Shown here: positions 16,396 through 24,494 of the stretch, piece after piece | Layout: every line of letters begins with the position of its first letter | Position numbering within the stretch: the stretch's first letter is position 1 | DNA from: JBDKVA01 sp039679375 | GTDB lineage: Bacteria > Bacillota > Clostridia > Acetivibrionales > DTU013 | Length of the DNA stretch: 35,021 bases | Direction of reading: 5' to 3' | Assembly (NCBI GenBank): GCA_039679375.1 | Contig: JBDKVA010000170.1 | Span: forward strand, 1-35,021 | Notes under the pieces: generated by a model | Told to the model about the DNA's origin: nothing | The model's database searches: none | Seen by the model: the letters and a program-made list of their open reading frames with translations, nothing else | Made by a program: the position numbers and the translations under genes

Positions 16396-16829
16396 ATTGT
16401 ATGACATATCTAAAGCAGAACGAAACTGCTATCGCGGTGGCAAAACTTGTGCTTTAATAAAAAAGTATTTGAAAGAAGCAGAAAAATTGAACCCTATAAA
16501 GAGTGCTCTCGGTCTGAAAATTAACTAACATTTGGTGCTGGTTGATGCTATACTGAAAGCAGATATTATATTGAGATATGCTTTTTTTTGCGCCATATCT
16601 CAATTAATTTCTATGAGTATAATCCAATAAGGGGTTAAGTTAGTTTACAATTTTATAAATAACGAACTAAACAATTACAATGGATAACGGTAAAAATATT
16701 TTTTTCCTTCGCAATACAAAAAGATCGTCACGTTGCATCAAATCCATAATACCTTCATTAATAATGTCCGTATGCATATTCTTTACAAAGTTTGAATTTG
16801 GAAGCAGAAGAATCGTCCCTATGCTTACT
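16396..16829. other. AT-rich intergenic region with possible gene remnant and hairpin
   Basis: No intact gene was recognised. One short frame reads like the end of a protein (KTCALIKKYLKEAEKLNP, ending in a stop near 16528) but has no start or ribosome binding site, so it may be a remnant. An 11-bp inverted repeat (ATTGAGATATG / CATATCTCAAT, 16570-16604) has a T-rich loop and no external U-run. Confidence 0.4.
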
Positions 16830-17309
16830 TTACTTGTATTCCTTCACCATCAGTGCGCGCACATAGCCTCTGTCTTTAGATGTGGAATCGATATAGAAGC
16901 CGCGGCCGTAGTAGAAGCGCACCAGGTCGCGGTATTTGGCGGCGGTGTGCAGGCTGACGCTTTTTATGCCTTTCGCGATCATCAGCTTGTCCACAAGGTT
17001 AATAAGGGCTTTGCCGATTCCTATATTATTATAGCGCGGTCTGACGCCAAACCTGGTAAGATAGGCTGTGTTGTCAGGACGCAGCTCCACGCGGACGCTG
17101 CCGACGGCAACACCGTCAATTATAGCAATATAAACTTCCTTGGTGCGGATGTCCCCGGCGATTTCCTCGCAGGTTTCCTTAAGTGCATCCAATGAGCCTG
17201 TGAGGCCGGTATCCTCCATATATTTTTTAAAGGATTCCTGCATTATTTCCTTGATTGCAGGAGCGTCCTCCTCAATAGCCTTGCGTATTATAAATGAATA
17301 ATTTACCAT
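16830..17309 (-). CDS. GNAT-family N-acetyltransferase downstream of argF
   Basis: A 159-residue GNAT protein: FIIRKAIEEDAPAIKEIM is a typical N-terminus, VYIAIIDGVAVGSVRVEL the central strands, FGVRPRYNNIGIGKALINLV the acetyl-CoA motif A, and VRFYYGRGFYIDSTSKDRGY the C-terminal part. It acetylates an unknown amine. The ATG at 17309 is chosen because AAAGGGAAG precedes it by about 10 bases; the longer frame to 17390 runs through a repeat element. It is the last gene on the argD-carA-carB-argF strand, 81 bp after argF, so it may be cotranscribed. Since the cluster needs acetylated ornithine precursors, an acetylglutamate-forming role is thinkable but unsupported by the sequence. Confidence 0.85.
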   Translation of the reverse strand: MVNYSFIIRKAIEEDAPAIKEIMQESFKKYMEDTGLTGSLDALKETCEEIAGDIRTKEVYIAIIDGVAVGSVRVELRPDNTAYLTRFGVRPRYNNIGIGKALINLVDKLMIAKGIKSVSLHTAAKYRDLVRFYYGRGFYIDSTSKDRGYVRALMVKEYK

Positions 17310-17350
17310 GAATACATAACTTCCCTTTAAATTTATATTGAGCGACTGTG

Positions 17351-17388
17351 AGAGATCGCCGCACCGCATAGTTCCCCGCAATGACGCC
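17351..17388 (-). repeat. Degenerate copy of a TCATTGCG-type palindromic repeat
   Basis: Just after the argF stop the minus strand reads GGCGTCATTGCGGGGAAC and then GCGGCGATCTC, a degenerate version of the dispersed repeat with TCATTGCGAG ends and an internal GCAATC block. A fuller copy lies at 29537-29605. Both are intergenic. Confidence 0.5.
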
Positions 17389-17390
17389 AA

Positions 17391-18308
17391 CTACCCCATA
17401 AGCGCAGCCATAATGGCCTTCTGCACGTGAAGCCTGTTTTCCGCCTCTTCGATCACCATGGAATTCGGACCGTCGATGATCTCTTCCGTGACCTCAAAAC
17501 CCCTGTATGCAGGCAGGCAGTGAAGCAGGATGGCGTCGTCCTTTGCTTTTGAAAACAGCTTTTTGTTGACCTGGTATGGCATGAATATCTTGACGCGCAT
17601 TTCCTTTTCCGCTTCCTGGCCCATGCTGACCCAGGTATCGGTGTAAATGACGTCTGCGTTTTTCACCGCTTCCTCCGGATCCTCCGTCAGGACTACTTTG
17701 CTTCCTGATTTCACAGCGGCTTGTTTTGCCTGCTCGATGATCGTACCGTCACAGCTGTAGCCTTCCGGTGCGGCTACATAAATATCTACTCCGGTCTTAG
17801 CACAGCCTTGAAGCAGTGAGTTCGCTACATTGTTTCCATCACCGACATAAGCTAATTTCAGGCCCTTGAGCCTGCCCTTTGCCTCATATACCGTATACAG
17901 GTCCGCAAGGATCTGGCAGGGGTGCATCAGGTCGGTCAGACCGTTGATGACCGGAATAGTACCGTATTTGGCCAGGTCTGTCACATCGCTGTGCTTGAAG
18001 GTTCTTATCATGATTCCGTTGATATAGCGGGAAAGGACGCGCGCCGTATCATAAATTGTTTCACCGCGGCCCAGCTGTATGTCGCTTGAACTAAGGAACA
18101 TCGCATAGCCGCCGAGCTGGTACATGCCCACCTCAAAGGATACTCTGGTCCTAGTGGATGATTTTGAGAAAATCATACCCAATGTTTTCCCTTTGAGTAA
18201 ATGATGCTCCCTTCCGTGCCTGAGGTCATCCTTCAGTTTTCCGGCCAGCTTCAAAATATCTTCTATCTCTTTTGGCGATACGTCATTCAAATCAATCATA
18301 TGCTTCAT
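17391..18308 (-). CDS. argF: Ornithine carbamoyltransferase
   Basis: A 305-residue enzyme that joins carbamoyl phosphate to ornithine to give citrulline in arginine synthesis. It carries the carbamoyl-phosphate loop S51-T-R-T54 (SKSSTRTRVSFE), H129-P-C-Q132, the ornithine loop in DTWVSMG and the catalytic HCLPAYRG. The ATG at 18308 has AAGGAG 8 bases upstream; the ATG two codons before it lies too close to this site, and the longer frame from 18365 has none. It follows carB by 125 bp, a gap with alternative hairpins. The biosynthetic role, rather than catabolic ArcB, is supported by the argD-carA-carB context. Confidence 0.97.
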   Translation of the reverse strand: MKHMIDLNDVSPKEIEDILKLAGKLKDDLRHGREHHLLKGKTLGMIFSKSSTRTRVSFEVGMYQLGGYAMFLSSSDIQLGRGETIYDTARVLSRYINGIMIRTFKHSDVTDLAKYGTIPVINGLTDLMHPCQILADLYTVYEAKGRLKGLKLAYVGDGNNVANSLLQGCAKTGVDIYVAAPEGYSCDGTIIEQAKQAAVKSGSKVVLTEDPEEAVKNADVIYTDTWVSMGQEAEKEMRVKIFMPYQVNKKLFSKAKDDAILLHCLPAYRGFEVTEEIIDGPNSMVIEEAENRLHVQKAIMAALMG

Positions 18309-18372
18309 GTTCATGACTCCTTGTTTAATCAATTTATATCGTTTTATGAAATCAACCTGTTGCACGGGTAAT

Positions 18373-18420
18373 ACGAATTTGCCGGTCTGTTGCTGCGCCG
18401 GTAATTCGTCAAACTACCGG
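18373..18420 (-). promoter_or_regulatory. Alternative hairpins between carB and argF
   Basis: CCGGTAATTCGT (18398-18409) can pair with ACGAATTTGCCGG (18373-18385), or its CCGGTA half can pair with TACCGG (18415-18420). The two folds exclude each other. No U-run follows, so a processing or attenuation role is only a guess. Confidence 0.35.
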
Positions 18421-18433
18421 TATGCTGTACCTC

Positions 18434-21400
18434 TCAAAATTTTGCAGTCTGTACTGAATATTCGTCCAATGCATATATATCGGCATTTTTTTTGCCTTCC
18501 ATATGCTCAAGCACATCCAGTACGGCGTTTGCAGTATCAAAAGAGGAGAGGCACGGCGTGTTGTATTCCATTGCGGTCCTCCTTATGGTATAGCCCATGG
18601 TTCCTGAAATGCCGCCCTTTGAAGGAGTGCTGATAACCAGTGATACGGTGTCGCCTTTAATATATTCCAGGATGCTGTCGGCCGGAATCGTTTCCGCTAA
18701 AATTCCCACTTCGGTCAGATACCGGTGTGTGTCTTCGGCGACCATCAGGTTGAAGCCCAGTTTAATGAACCTGGACGCAATTTTCGTGCAGTCGCCCTTA
18801 TCCATTTCGCCTGCCGCTATGAACACGCTCCCGCCGTTCGGCAAGGATAGCCCGGAGGCGATGAAAGCCTTGTACAGTGCGTGGTGGTAATCCCTATCGA
18901 CACCCATGACTTCGCCGGTGGACTTCATTTCCGGCCCCAGGAAGGTATCGACTGTAGCAAGCTTGGAGAAGGAGAATACAGGCGCTTTGACGGCGGTATA
19001 TTCCGTTTCCTTTGCAAGCCCGGGCTTGTAGCCGAGTCCGCGCAGTGTTTCGCCCATGATGAGCCTTGTGGCGACATTTACCATCGGTATGCCGGTGATC
19101 TTGCTCATGACGGGTATCGTGCGGCTGGCGCGAGGATTCACCTCTATTACATAAACCTTTTCACTGGAGTCGATAACGAATTGTATATTGAACAGCCCGA
19201 CTGTCTTTAATGCACTGGCCAGTTTTATGGTGTAATCGGCGATCGTATCCCTGATTTTGCGTGACAGCGTGTGGGGCGGATATACCGCGATACTGTCGCC
19301 GGAATGTACACCGGCTCTTTCTACGTGTTCAAAAATACCCGGTATCAGGACTTCATTTCCGTCACAAATTCCGTCTACTTCCGCTTCTCTTCCGAGGATG
19401 TATTTGTCGATCAGTACAGGATGCTTTGCGGACAGGTCAACAGCCATTTTCATGTACTCTTCAAGAGAGCTGTCGTTGTATACGATCTCCATGGCTCTTC
19501 CGCCCAGCACATAGGAAGGCCTTACCAGTACCGGGTATCCGATCCTGTTGGCAATTGCCTTGGCCTGCTTTACGGAAAATGCCGTGCTTCCTTCGGGAAT
19601 CGGTATGTTGAGTCCTTCCAGCAGTCTCAGGAATTTATCCCTGTCCTCGGCCACATCGATGCTTTCAACAGAGGTGCCGAGTATTTTTACACCTTCTTTA
19701 TGAAGCGGCTCGGCCAGGTTAATGGCGGTCTGCCCGCCAAATTGGACGATGACGCCTATGGGGTTTTCCTTTTTGATCACATCCAGAACGCACTCCTTTG
19801 TGAGCGGCTCGAAATAGAGCTTGTCGGAGGTGTCGAAATCCGTACTGACGGTTTCCGGGTTGTTGTTTATGATAATGGATTCGATGCCAAGTTCTTTCAA
19901 GGTCCTGACAGAATGGACGCTGCAGTAGTCAAATTCGATTCCCTGTCCGATCCTTATCGGGCCTGAGCCGATAACAAGAACCTTCTTTTTATCTGAAACG
20001 ACGACATCATCCTTTTCTTCGTAAGTGGAATAGTAGTACGGTGTAACAGCCTCAAATTCACCTGCGCAGGTATCGACGATCTTGTAAACAGGCTTAATCG
20101 GGTATTTTTCGCGAAGCTCAAGCACGGTATCCAGAGGGACGTTGACCAGATTGGCAATGTATGAATCGCCGAAGCCGATCTTTTTCGCTTTGATGTACAG
20201 GTCGTAATCAAGCCATGCGATACCGGCATTTGTCACTTCCTCCGCAATATTCACGATGTTCCGGAGCTTATGCAGGAAGAAACGGTCCACTTTCGTAAGG
20301 TCAGCGATCTCATCTACTGAAATACCCTTCTGAAGGGCTTTGCAAATGGCAAAGATCCGCTGATCCCTGGGTGACTTCAGAACATCGCGCAGTTCATCGG
20401 CAGACTTATTGTCAAAGAGTTTCAGGCCAAGCTGGTAATTGAATTTGATATCAAGGGAGTCAATAGCCTTCAGCAGTGATTCCTCAAAGGTCCTGCCTAT
20501 GGCCATGACCTCGCCTGTTGCCTTCATCTGCGTGCCAAGGGAACGGTCGGCTGCGGTAAACTTGTCAAAAGGCCAGCGCGGAACCTTTGTCACTACGTAG
20601 TCGATCGCCGGTTCAAAGCATGCAAATGTACTTTGCGTAACCGAATTTCTTATCTCATCCAGATTCAACCCTATGGCTATTTTTGCTGCGACACGGGCAA
20701 TCGGGTAACCGGTCGCCTTAGATGCCAGTGCGCTGGAACGGCTGACCCTGGGATTTACTTCGATGACAACATATTCAAAGCTATTGGGATCGAGGGCAAA
20801 CTGGATATTGCAGCCGCCCTTTATTTCAAGCGCCCGGATGATCTTGATGGAGGCCGAACGGAGCAGTTGGTACTCGACGTCCGAAAGGGTCTGGCATGGA
20901 GCGACCACGATGCTGTCGCCGGTATGAACGCCAACGGGGTCGAAATTCTCCATGCTGCATATGATAATGCAGTTGTCGTTTCCGTCACGCATGACCTCAT
21001 ACTCGATTTCCTTCCAGCCCGCCACACTCTGTTCCAGAAGCACCTGATTTATCAGGCTGAGCTTCAGGCCTTTTCCGCAAATATATTTGAATTCTTCCAT
21101 ATTATTCGCAATACCGCCGCCGGAGCCGCCAAGCGTATATGCCGGCCGGATGATGATCGGGAAGCCGACCTTTTCAACGAAAGCCACGGCGTCCCTCAGG
21201 TTGGTAACGATCGTGCTGTGGGGGACCTTTTCGTTTATTTTCTGCATGGTTTCCTTAAAAAGCTCGCGGTCCTCCGCCTTCCTGATGGACTGAAGGGAGG
21301 TGCCGAGCAATTCTATGCCAAGGCGGTCCAGTATACCGTCGTTGGCGAGCTGCACAGCCATGTTCAGGCCGGTTTGGCCTCCGAGCGATGCGAGTATGCC

Positions 21401-21652
21401 GTCCGGCATCTCCTGCTCAATGATTTTTTTCACAAAGTCCAGTGTGAGAGGTTCGATATAAACCTTGTCGGCTGTTTCGCGGTCAGTCATGATCGTGGCA
21501 GGGTTGCTGTTTACGAGGATAACTTCAATGCCTTCCTCCTTCAGCGATTTGCAGGCCTGCGTCCCGGAATAGTCGAATTCCGCCGCCTGCCCGATGATAA
21601 TAGGGCCCGACCCTATGACGAGAACTTTTTTTATATCAATTCTTTTTGGCAT
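18434..21652 (-). CDS. carB: Carbamoyl-phosphate synthase large subunit
   Basis: A full-length 1072-residue CarB (E. coli CarB is 1073). It makes carbamoyl phosphate from ammonia delivered by CarA, bicarbonate and two ATP. The two homologous synthetase halves are evident: KVLVIGSGPIIIGQAAEFDYSG at the start and KVLVIGSGPIRIGQGIEFDYCS near residue 560, each followed by an ATP-grasp domain with IRPAYTLGGSGGG and VRPSYVLGGRAME. The C-terminal ~140 residues form the MGS-like allosteric domain (GSVFIAAGEMDKGDCTKIA, STPSKGGISGTMGYTIRR). GGAGG lies 5 bases before ATG and carA ends 52 bp upstream. The ARG-box-controlled arginine context suggests this is the arginine-specific copy. Confidence 0.98.
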   Translation of the reverse strand: MPKRIDIKKVLVIGSGPIIIGQAAEFDYSGTQACKSLKEEGIEVILVNSNPATIMTDRETADKVYIEPLTLDFVKKIIEQEMPDGILASLGGQTGLNMAVQLANDGILDRLGIELLGTSLQSIRKAEDRELFKETMQKINEKVPHSTIVTNLRDAVAFVEKVGFPIIIRPAYTLGGSGGGIANNMEEFKYICGKGLKLSLINQVLLEQSVAGWKEIEYEVMRDGNDNCIIICSMENFDPVGVHTGDSIVVAPCQTLSDVEYQLLRSASIKIIRALEIKGGCNIQFALDPNSFEYVVIEVNPRVSRSSALASKATGYPIARVAAKIAIGLNLDEIRNSVTQSTFACFEPAIDYVVTKVPRWPFDKFTAADRSLGTQMKATGEVMAIGRTFEESLLKAIDSLDIKFNYQLGLKLFDNKSADELRDVLKSPRDQRIFAICKALQKGISVDEIADLTKVDRFFLHKLRNIVNIAEEVTNAGIAWLDYDLYIKAKKIGFGDSYIANLVNVPLDTVLELREKYPIKPVYKIVDTCAGEFEAVTPYYYSTYEEKDDVVVSDKKKVLVIGSGPIRIGQGIEFDYCSVHSVRTLKELGIESIIINNNPETVSTDFDTSDKLYFEPLTKECVLDVIKKENPIGVIVQFGGQTAINLAEPLHKEGVKILGTSVESIDVAEDRDKFLRLLEGLNIPIPEGSTAFSVKQAKAIANRIGYPVLVRPSYVLGGRAMEIVYNDSSLEEYMKMAVDLSAKHPVLIDKYILGREAEVDGICDGNEVLIPGIFEHVERAGVHSGDSIAVYPPHTLSRKIRDTIADYTIKLASALKTVGLFNIQFVIDSSEKVYVIEVNPRASRTIPVMSKITGIPMVNVATRLIMGETLRGLGYKPGLAKETEYTAVKAPVFSFSKLATVDTFLGPEMKSTGEVMGVDRDYHHALYKAFIASGLSLPNGGSVFIAAGEMDKGDCTKIASRFIKLGFNLMVAEDTHRYLTEVGILAETIPADSILEYIKGDTVSLVISTPSKGGISGTMGYTIRRTAMEYNTPCLSSFDTANAVLDVLEHMEGKKNADIYALDEYSVQTAKF

Positions 21653-21704
21653 ACGTTCCTCCGTTAAATTACAACTGTTTGCGCTACAGCGAAAAGCTTT
21701 AGTA

Positions 21705-22778
21705 TCACTTCATCATTTTAATGAAATCATCAAATATATAAGCTGAGTCCAATGGCCCTGCTGCTGCCTCCGGATGGTACTGCACACCCAGTATGGGAAG
21801 CTTTTTGTGCCTGAAGCCCTCCACCGTATTATCATTTACATTCAGCTGGGTGATTTCGATATCATCTGCGGACTCATCGCCTGTGAAGTCCTTCTCCAGC
21901 GCGTAATTATGGTTTTGCGATGTAATATAGCACCGGCCTGTAGTGAAATCCTTGACCGGGTGGTTTGCGCCATGGTGGCCGAATTTCAGCTTGTACGTAT
22001 TGCCTCCGAGAGCGAGCCCGAGCAGCTGGTGTCCGAGGCAGATGCCGAACAGAGGTTTTTTGCCTGCCAGCTGCTGCACCAGAAGCTTCGTTTCCGGAAG
22101 ATCTTTCGGGTCGCCGGGGCCGTTTGAAAGAAGAACGCCGTCCGGTTCATATGACATGACGTCCTCAAACGTGGAGGAGGCAGGCAGGATGTATATATCG
22201 CAATTACGTTTTTCCAGCGACCGTATTATGTTGTATTTAACTCCGTAGTCCAGCAACGCGACTTTTTTGCCGCTGCCCGGCCTGTGAAGGGGCTTTTTGG
22301 CGGTAACTTCCATCACAAGGTTGCGTGGTTCCGCTTTTTTGGCCTTGAGCTTCTCAAGGAGCATATCGATGTTGCCGCATTCTGTGGAAATGATCCCGTA
22401 CATGCTGCCGCAGCTTCGGATATGCTGCGTTAGCGCGCGTGTATCAATTCCCTTGATGCCGATGATGTTATTCTTTTTGAAATATTCATCCGGATTGGTA
22501 CAGCTGCGCCAGTTGTTCGGCGCGTCGCACAGTTCCTTTACGATAAAGCCCTGCACATGCGTTTTATAGGATTCGGCATCATCATTGTTAAAGCCGTAGT
22601 TGCCTATGAGGGGATAGGTCATTGTAACGATCTGTCCGTTATAGGAGGGATCCGTGGTGATCTCCTGATAGCCTGTCATACATGTATTGAAAACAACTTC
22701 TCCGGCCGTCTCGCCCTTTTGCCCGAAGCCCGCTCCCGGGAAATATGTTCCGTCTTCCAGAACCAGAACTGATTTCAT
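21705..22778 (-). CDS. carA: Carbamoyl-phosphate synthase small subunit
   Basis: A 357-residue glutaminase subunit that supplies ammonia to CarB. The N-terminal domain begins SVLVLEDGTYFPGAGFG and includes GEVVFNTCMTGYQEI and DPSYNGQIVTMTYPLIGNYG. The class-I amidotransferase domain has the nucleophile in FGICLGHQLLGLALGG (Cys near residue 245), TSQNHNYAL, and the His/Glu pair in VQYHPEAAAGP. The ATG at 22778 follows GAGGAG by 10 bases; a GTG six codons earlier overlaps this site. The 238-base gap back to argD is filled by three large hairpins. Confidence 0.97.
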   Translation of the reverse strand: MKSVLVLEDGTYFPGAGFGQKGETAGEVVFNTCMTGYQEITTDPSYNGQIVTMTYPLIGNYGFNNDDAESYKTHVQGFIVKELCDAPNNWRSCTNPDEYFKKNNIIGIKGIDTRALTQHIRSCGSMYGIISTECGNIDMLLEKLKAKKAEPRNLVMEVTAKKPLHRPGSGKKVALLDYGVKYNIIRSLEKRNCDIYILPASSTFEDVMSYEPDGVLLSNGPGDPKDLPETKLLVQQLAGKKPLFGICLGHQLLGLALGGNTYKLKFGHHGANHPVKDFTTGRCYITSQNHNYALEKDFTGDESADDIEITQLNVNDNTVEGFRHKKLPILGVQYHPEAAAGPLDSAYIFDDFIKMMK

Positions 22779-22855
22779 ATATTGAATGCTCCTCACATAT
22801 TTTATGCTGCTTTATACACTGGCGATCCTTAAAACTCATTTTATCAACAGTGTGT

Positions 22856-22900
22856 TATACTGTGAACGGCCACAAATCTCCACAGGCCGTTTACAGTATA
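22856..22900 (-). promoter_or_regulatory. Large hairpin A upstream of carA
   Basis: A 16-bp inverted repeat with one mismatch: TATACTGTGAACGGCC (22856-22871) and GGCCGTTTACAGTATA (22885-22900), 13-base loop. On the carA-strand RNA the odd pair is A-C. There is no U-run, so it is not an ordinary terminator. Confidence 0.6.
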
Positions 22901-22954
22901 TGGCCATGTGCCTTCTCGAAATAAGGTTATTCCAGCGAGAATATGGCACGGCCA
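22901..22954 (-). promoter_or_regulatory. Large hairpin B between argD and carA
   Basis: Three paired blocks, TGGCC/GGCCA, GTGCC/GGCAC and TTCTCG/CGAGAA, are separated by small bulges. The arms are 22901-22918 and 22936-22954. It directly abuts hairpin A and is followed by hairpin C. Confidence 0.5.
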
Positions 22955-22972
22955 TTGAAATCCATTATACTT

Positions 22973-23016
22973 GCACGGGACAAATTTGCGACCTGTGCGG
23001 AAATTTGTGCCCGTGC
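22973..23016 (-). promoter_or_regulatory. Large hairpin C directly after argD
   Basis: GCACGGGACAAATTT (22973-22987) pairs with AAATTTGTGCCCGTGC (23001-23016), 15 bp with a single bulged base. It begins at the base after the argD stop on the minus strand. A TATAAT-containing, not U-rich, stretch follows. Confidence 0.6.
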
Positions 23017-24207
23017 TTAGTATAAAACCTTATCGAGTGCAGCGATGAATTTGTCTGCGTCATCTTTGGAGATGATCAGTGGGGGAAGCAGCCTGATTAC
23101 GCTGCTGCCTACGTTTCCTACCAGGAATCCGCTGCTTAGCAGGCTTTTCTTTATTTCCACGGCGATCCCTTCCGAAAGCTGGATACCTATCATCAAGCCG
23201 AGTCCGCGTACTTCAGTGATGATCCCGTATTTTTTTGCGAGCTTTTTCAGACTATCCATCAGGTAATTGCCCATTGCTTCGGCATTTAAAACCAGGCTAC
23301 CCTCGAGGATCGTCTGCATGACTGCAAGGCCTGCCGCACATGCCAGCGGATTTCCTCCGAAGGTGGAGCCGTGATCGCCCGGTTCAAAGCCTGCTGCGAT
23401 CTTTTCCTTTGCACAGAGGGCGCCAATAGGTACGCCGCCGGCCAGAGCCTTTGCCAATGTGAAGATGTCGGGCTCTACACCGTAATGCTGATAAGCGAAT
23501 AATTTGCCTGTACGGCCTATACCTGTCTGTATTTCGTCGATTATGAGCAAAAGACCCTTTTCGTCGCAAAGCTTTCTTACAGCCTTCACATAGCCCGCAT
23601 CCAGCGGATTGACTCCGCTTTCACCCTGTACCAGTTCCATCATGACGGCGCAGGTTTCTTCGTCAATAGCAGCCTTGAGCGCTTCAATGCTGTTGATCGG
23701 AACGTGTTTGAAGCCAGGGATAAGAGGAGCATAAGGCTTCTGATATTTTTCCTGTCCGGTGGCTGCCACGGTTGTGAGCGTCCTGCCGTGGAAAGAATTT
23801 TTAAGCGTTATGACGCCATATTTACCGGGCATCCCGTTTTTCTTAAAGTATATCCTTGCAAGCTTGATTGCGCCTTCATTTGCCTCAGCGCCGCTGTTTG
23901 CAAAAAATACCCTGTCGGCGCATGAATTTTCAACTAACAGCTTCGCCAGTTTAGCCTGGGATTCAATATAGTAAAGATTCGAACAATGGATCAGTTTTTC
24001 AGCCTGCGCCTTGACTGCCTCTACAAGCGCGGGGTGGCTGTATCCCAAGGCATTGACTGCAATACCTCCGAGGAAATCATAGTATTCGCGGCCTTCCACG
24101 TCAAAGAGCTTCATTCCCTTTCCGTAAGCAAAGCACACCGGCATTCTCGCGCCGAAGGTATTCATATAATATTTTGAATCCATCTCGATGATTTCATTTG
24201 TTTTCAT
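23017..24207 (-). CDS. argD: Acetylornithine aminotransferase
   Basis: A 396-residue class-III PLP aminotransferase of arginine synthesis, converting N-acetylglutamate semialdehyde and glutamate to N-acetylornithine and 2-oxoglutarate. Landmarks are YDFLGGIAVNALGYSHP, FFANSGAEANEGAIKLAR, NSFHGRTLTTVAATGQ, IIDEIQTGIGRTGKLFAY and the PLP lysine in TLAKALAGGVPIGA (near residue 250), then HGSTFGGNPLACAAGLAV. AAGGAGC precedes ATG by 9 bases. It is the first gene of argD-carA-carB-argF and has its own ARG-box promoter; in B. subtilis argD follows argB directly, but here about 8.5 kb of sugar-import genes and a PilZ gene separate them. Confidence 0.96.
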   Translation of the reverse strand: MKTNEIIEMDSKYYMNTFGARMPVCFAYGKGMKLFDVEGREYYDFLGGIAVNALGYSHPALVEAVKAQAEKLIHCSNLYYIESQAKLAKLLVENSCADRVFFANSGAEANEGAIKLARIYFKKNGMPGKYGVITLKNSFHGRTLTTVAATGQEKYQKPYAPLIPGFKHVPINSIEALKAAIDEETCAVMMELVQGESGVNPLDAGYVKAVRKLCDEKGLLLIIDEIQTGIGRTGKLFAYQHYGVEPDIFTLAKALAGGVPIGALCAKEKIAAGFEPGDHGSTFGGNPLACAAGLAVMQTILEGSLVLNAEAMGNYLMDSLKKLAKKYGIITEVRGLGLMIGIQLSEGIAVEIKKSLLSSGFLVGNVGSSVIRLLPPLIISKDDADKFIAALDKVLY

Positions 24208-24295
24208 GTGATCAGCTCCTTTTTGTCATTCCAATAGTAATACAGTAATATGCCATTTTCAAGTATCACACTTGCCTAGTCCTATGTTATTCATA

Positions 24296-24325
24296 ATTAT
24301 ACATCCCGATGCATAAAAATGCAAC
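24296..24325 (-). promoter_or_regulatory. argD promoter overlapped by ARG box (ArgR/AhrC operator)
   Basis: On the minus strand TTGCAT (24324-24319), a 17-base spacer and TATAAT (24301-24296) form the promoter. The plus-strand sequence GATGCATAAAAATGCAAC (24308-24325) matches the Bacillus ARG box consensus CATGAATAAAAATGCAA closely and covers the -35 and spacer, the expected place for repression by arginine-bound ArgR. The same design occurs before argC. Confidence 0.85.
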
Positions 24326-24494
24326 AAAAAAATAGATTTTCACTGCTCACCCTCTGCAGCGCGGATAAATAAGAGGGAATTAATCAATTGTACCATAAAA
24401 ATTAAATGTCCCTTTCATTTTTTTGTACATTTTGCTATAAATGAATAGTGCAATAGCTTCATTGACCTTTAAAAATAAATCCGGAGCAGATAAA

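Noticed and set aside
16680..17195. Plus-strand open frame of 171 codons
   Set aside because: Most of it is antisense to the GNAT gene and no ribosome binding site precedes it.
20633..21667. A 344-codon open frame on the plus strand, antisense to carB
   Set aside because: It lies fully opposite the conserved carB gene, has no ribosome binding site and its product resembles no known protein; it is a by-product of carB codon use.
22779..23016. T-box or known riboswitch between argD and carA
   Set aside because: No T-box TGGNACC sequence or other recognised aptamer motif was seen; only hairpins are supported.
24432..24452. A second ARG box near the start of the sugar-import genes (ATGAATAGTGCAAT)
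   Set aside because: The spacing is shorter than the 18-base ARG box consensus and the match is partial.
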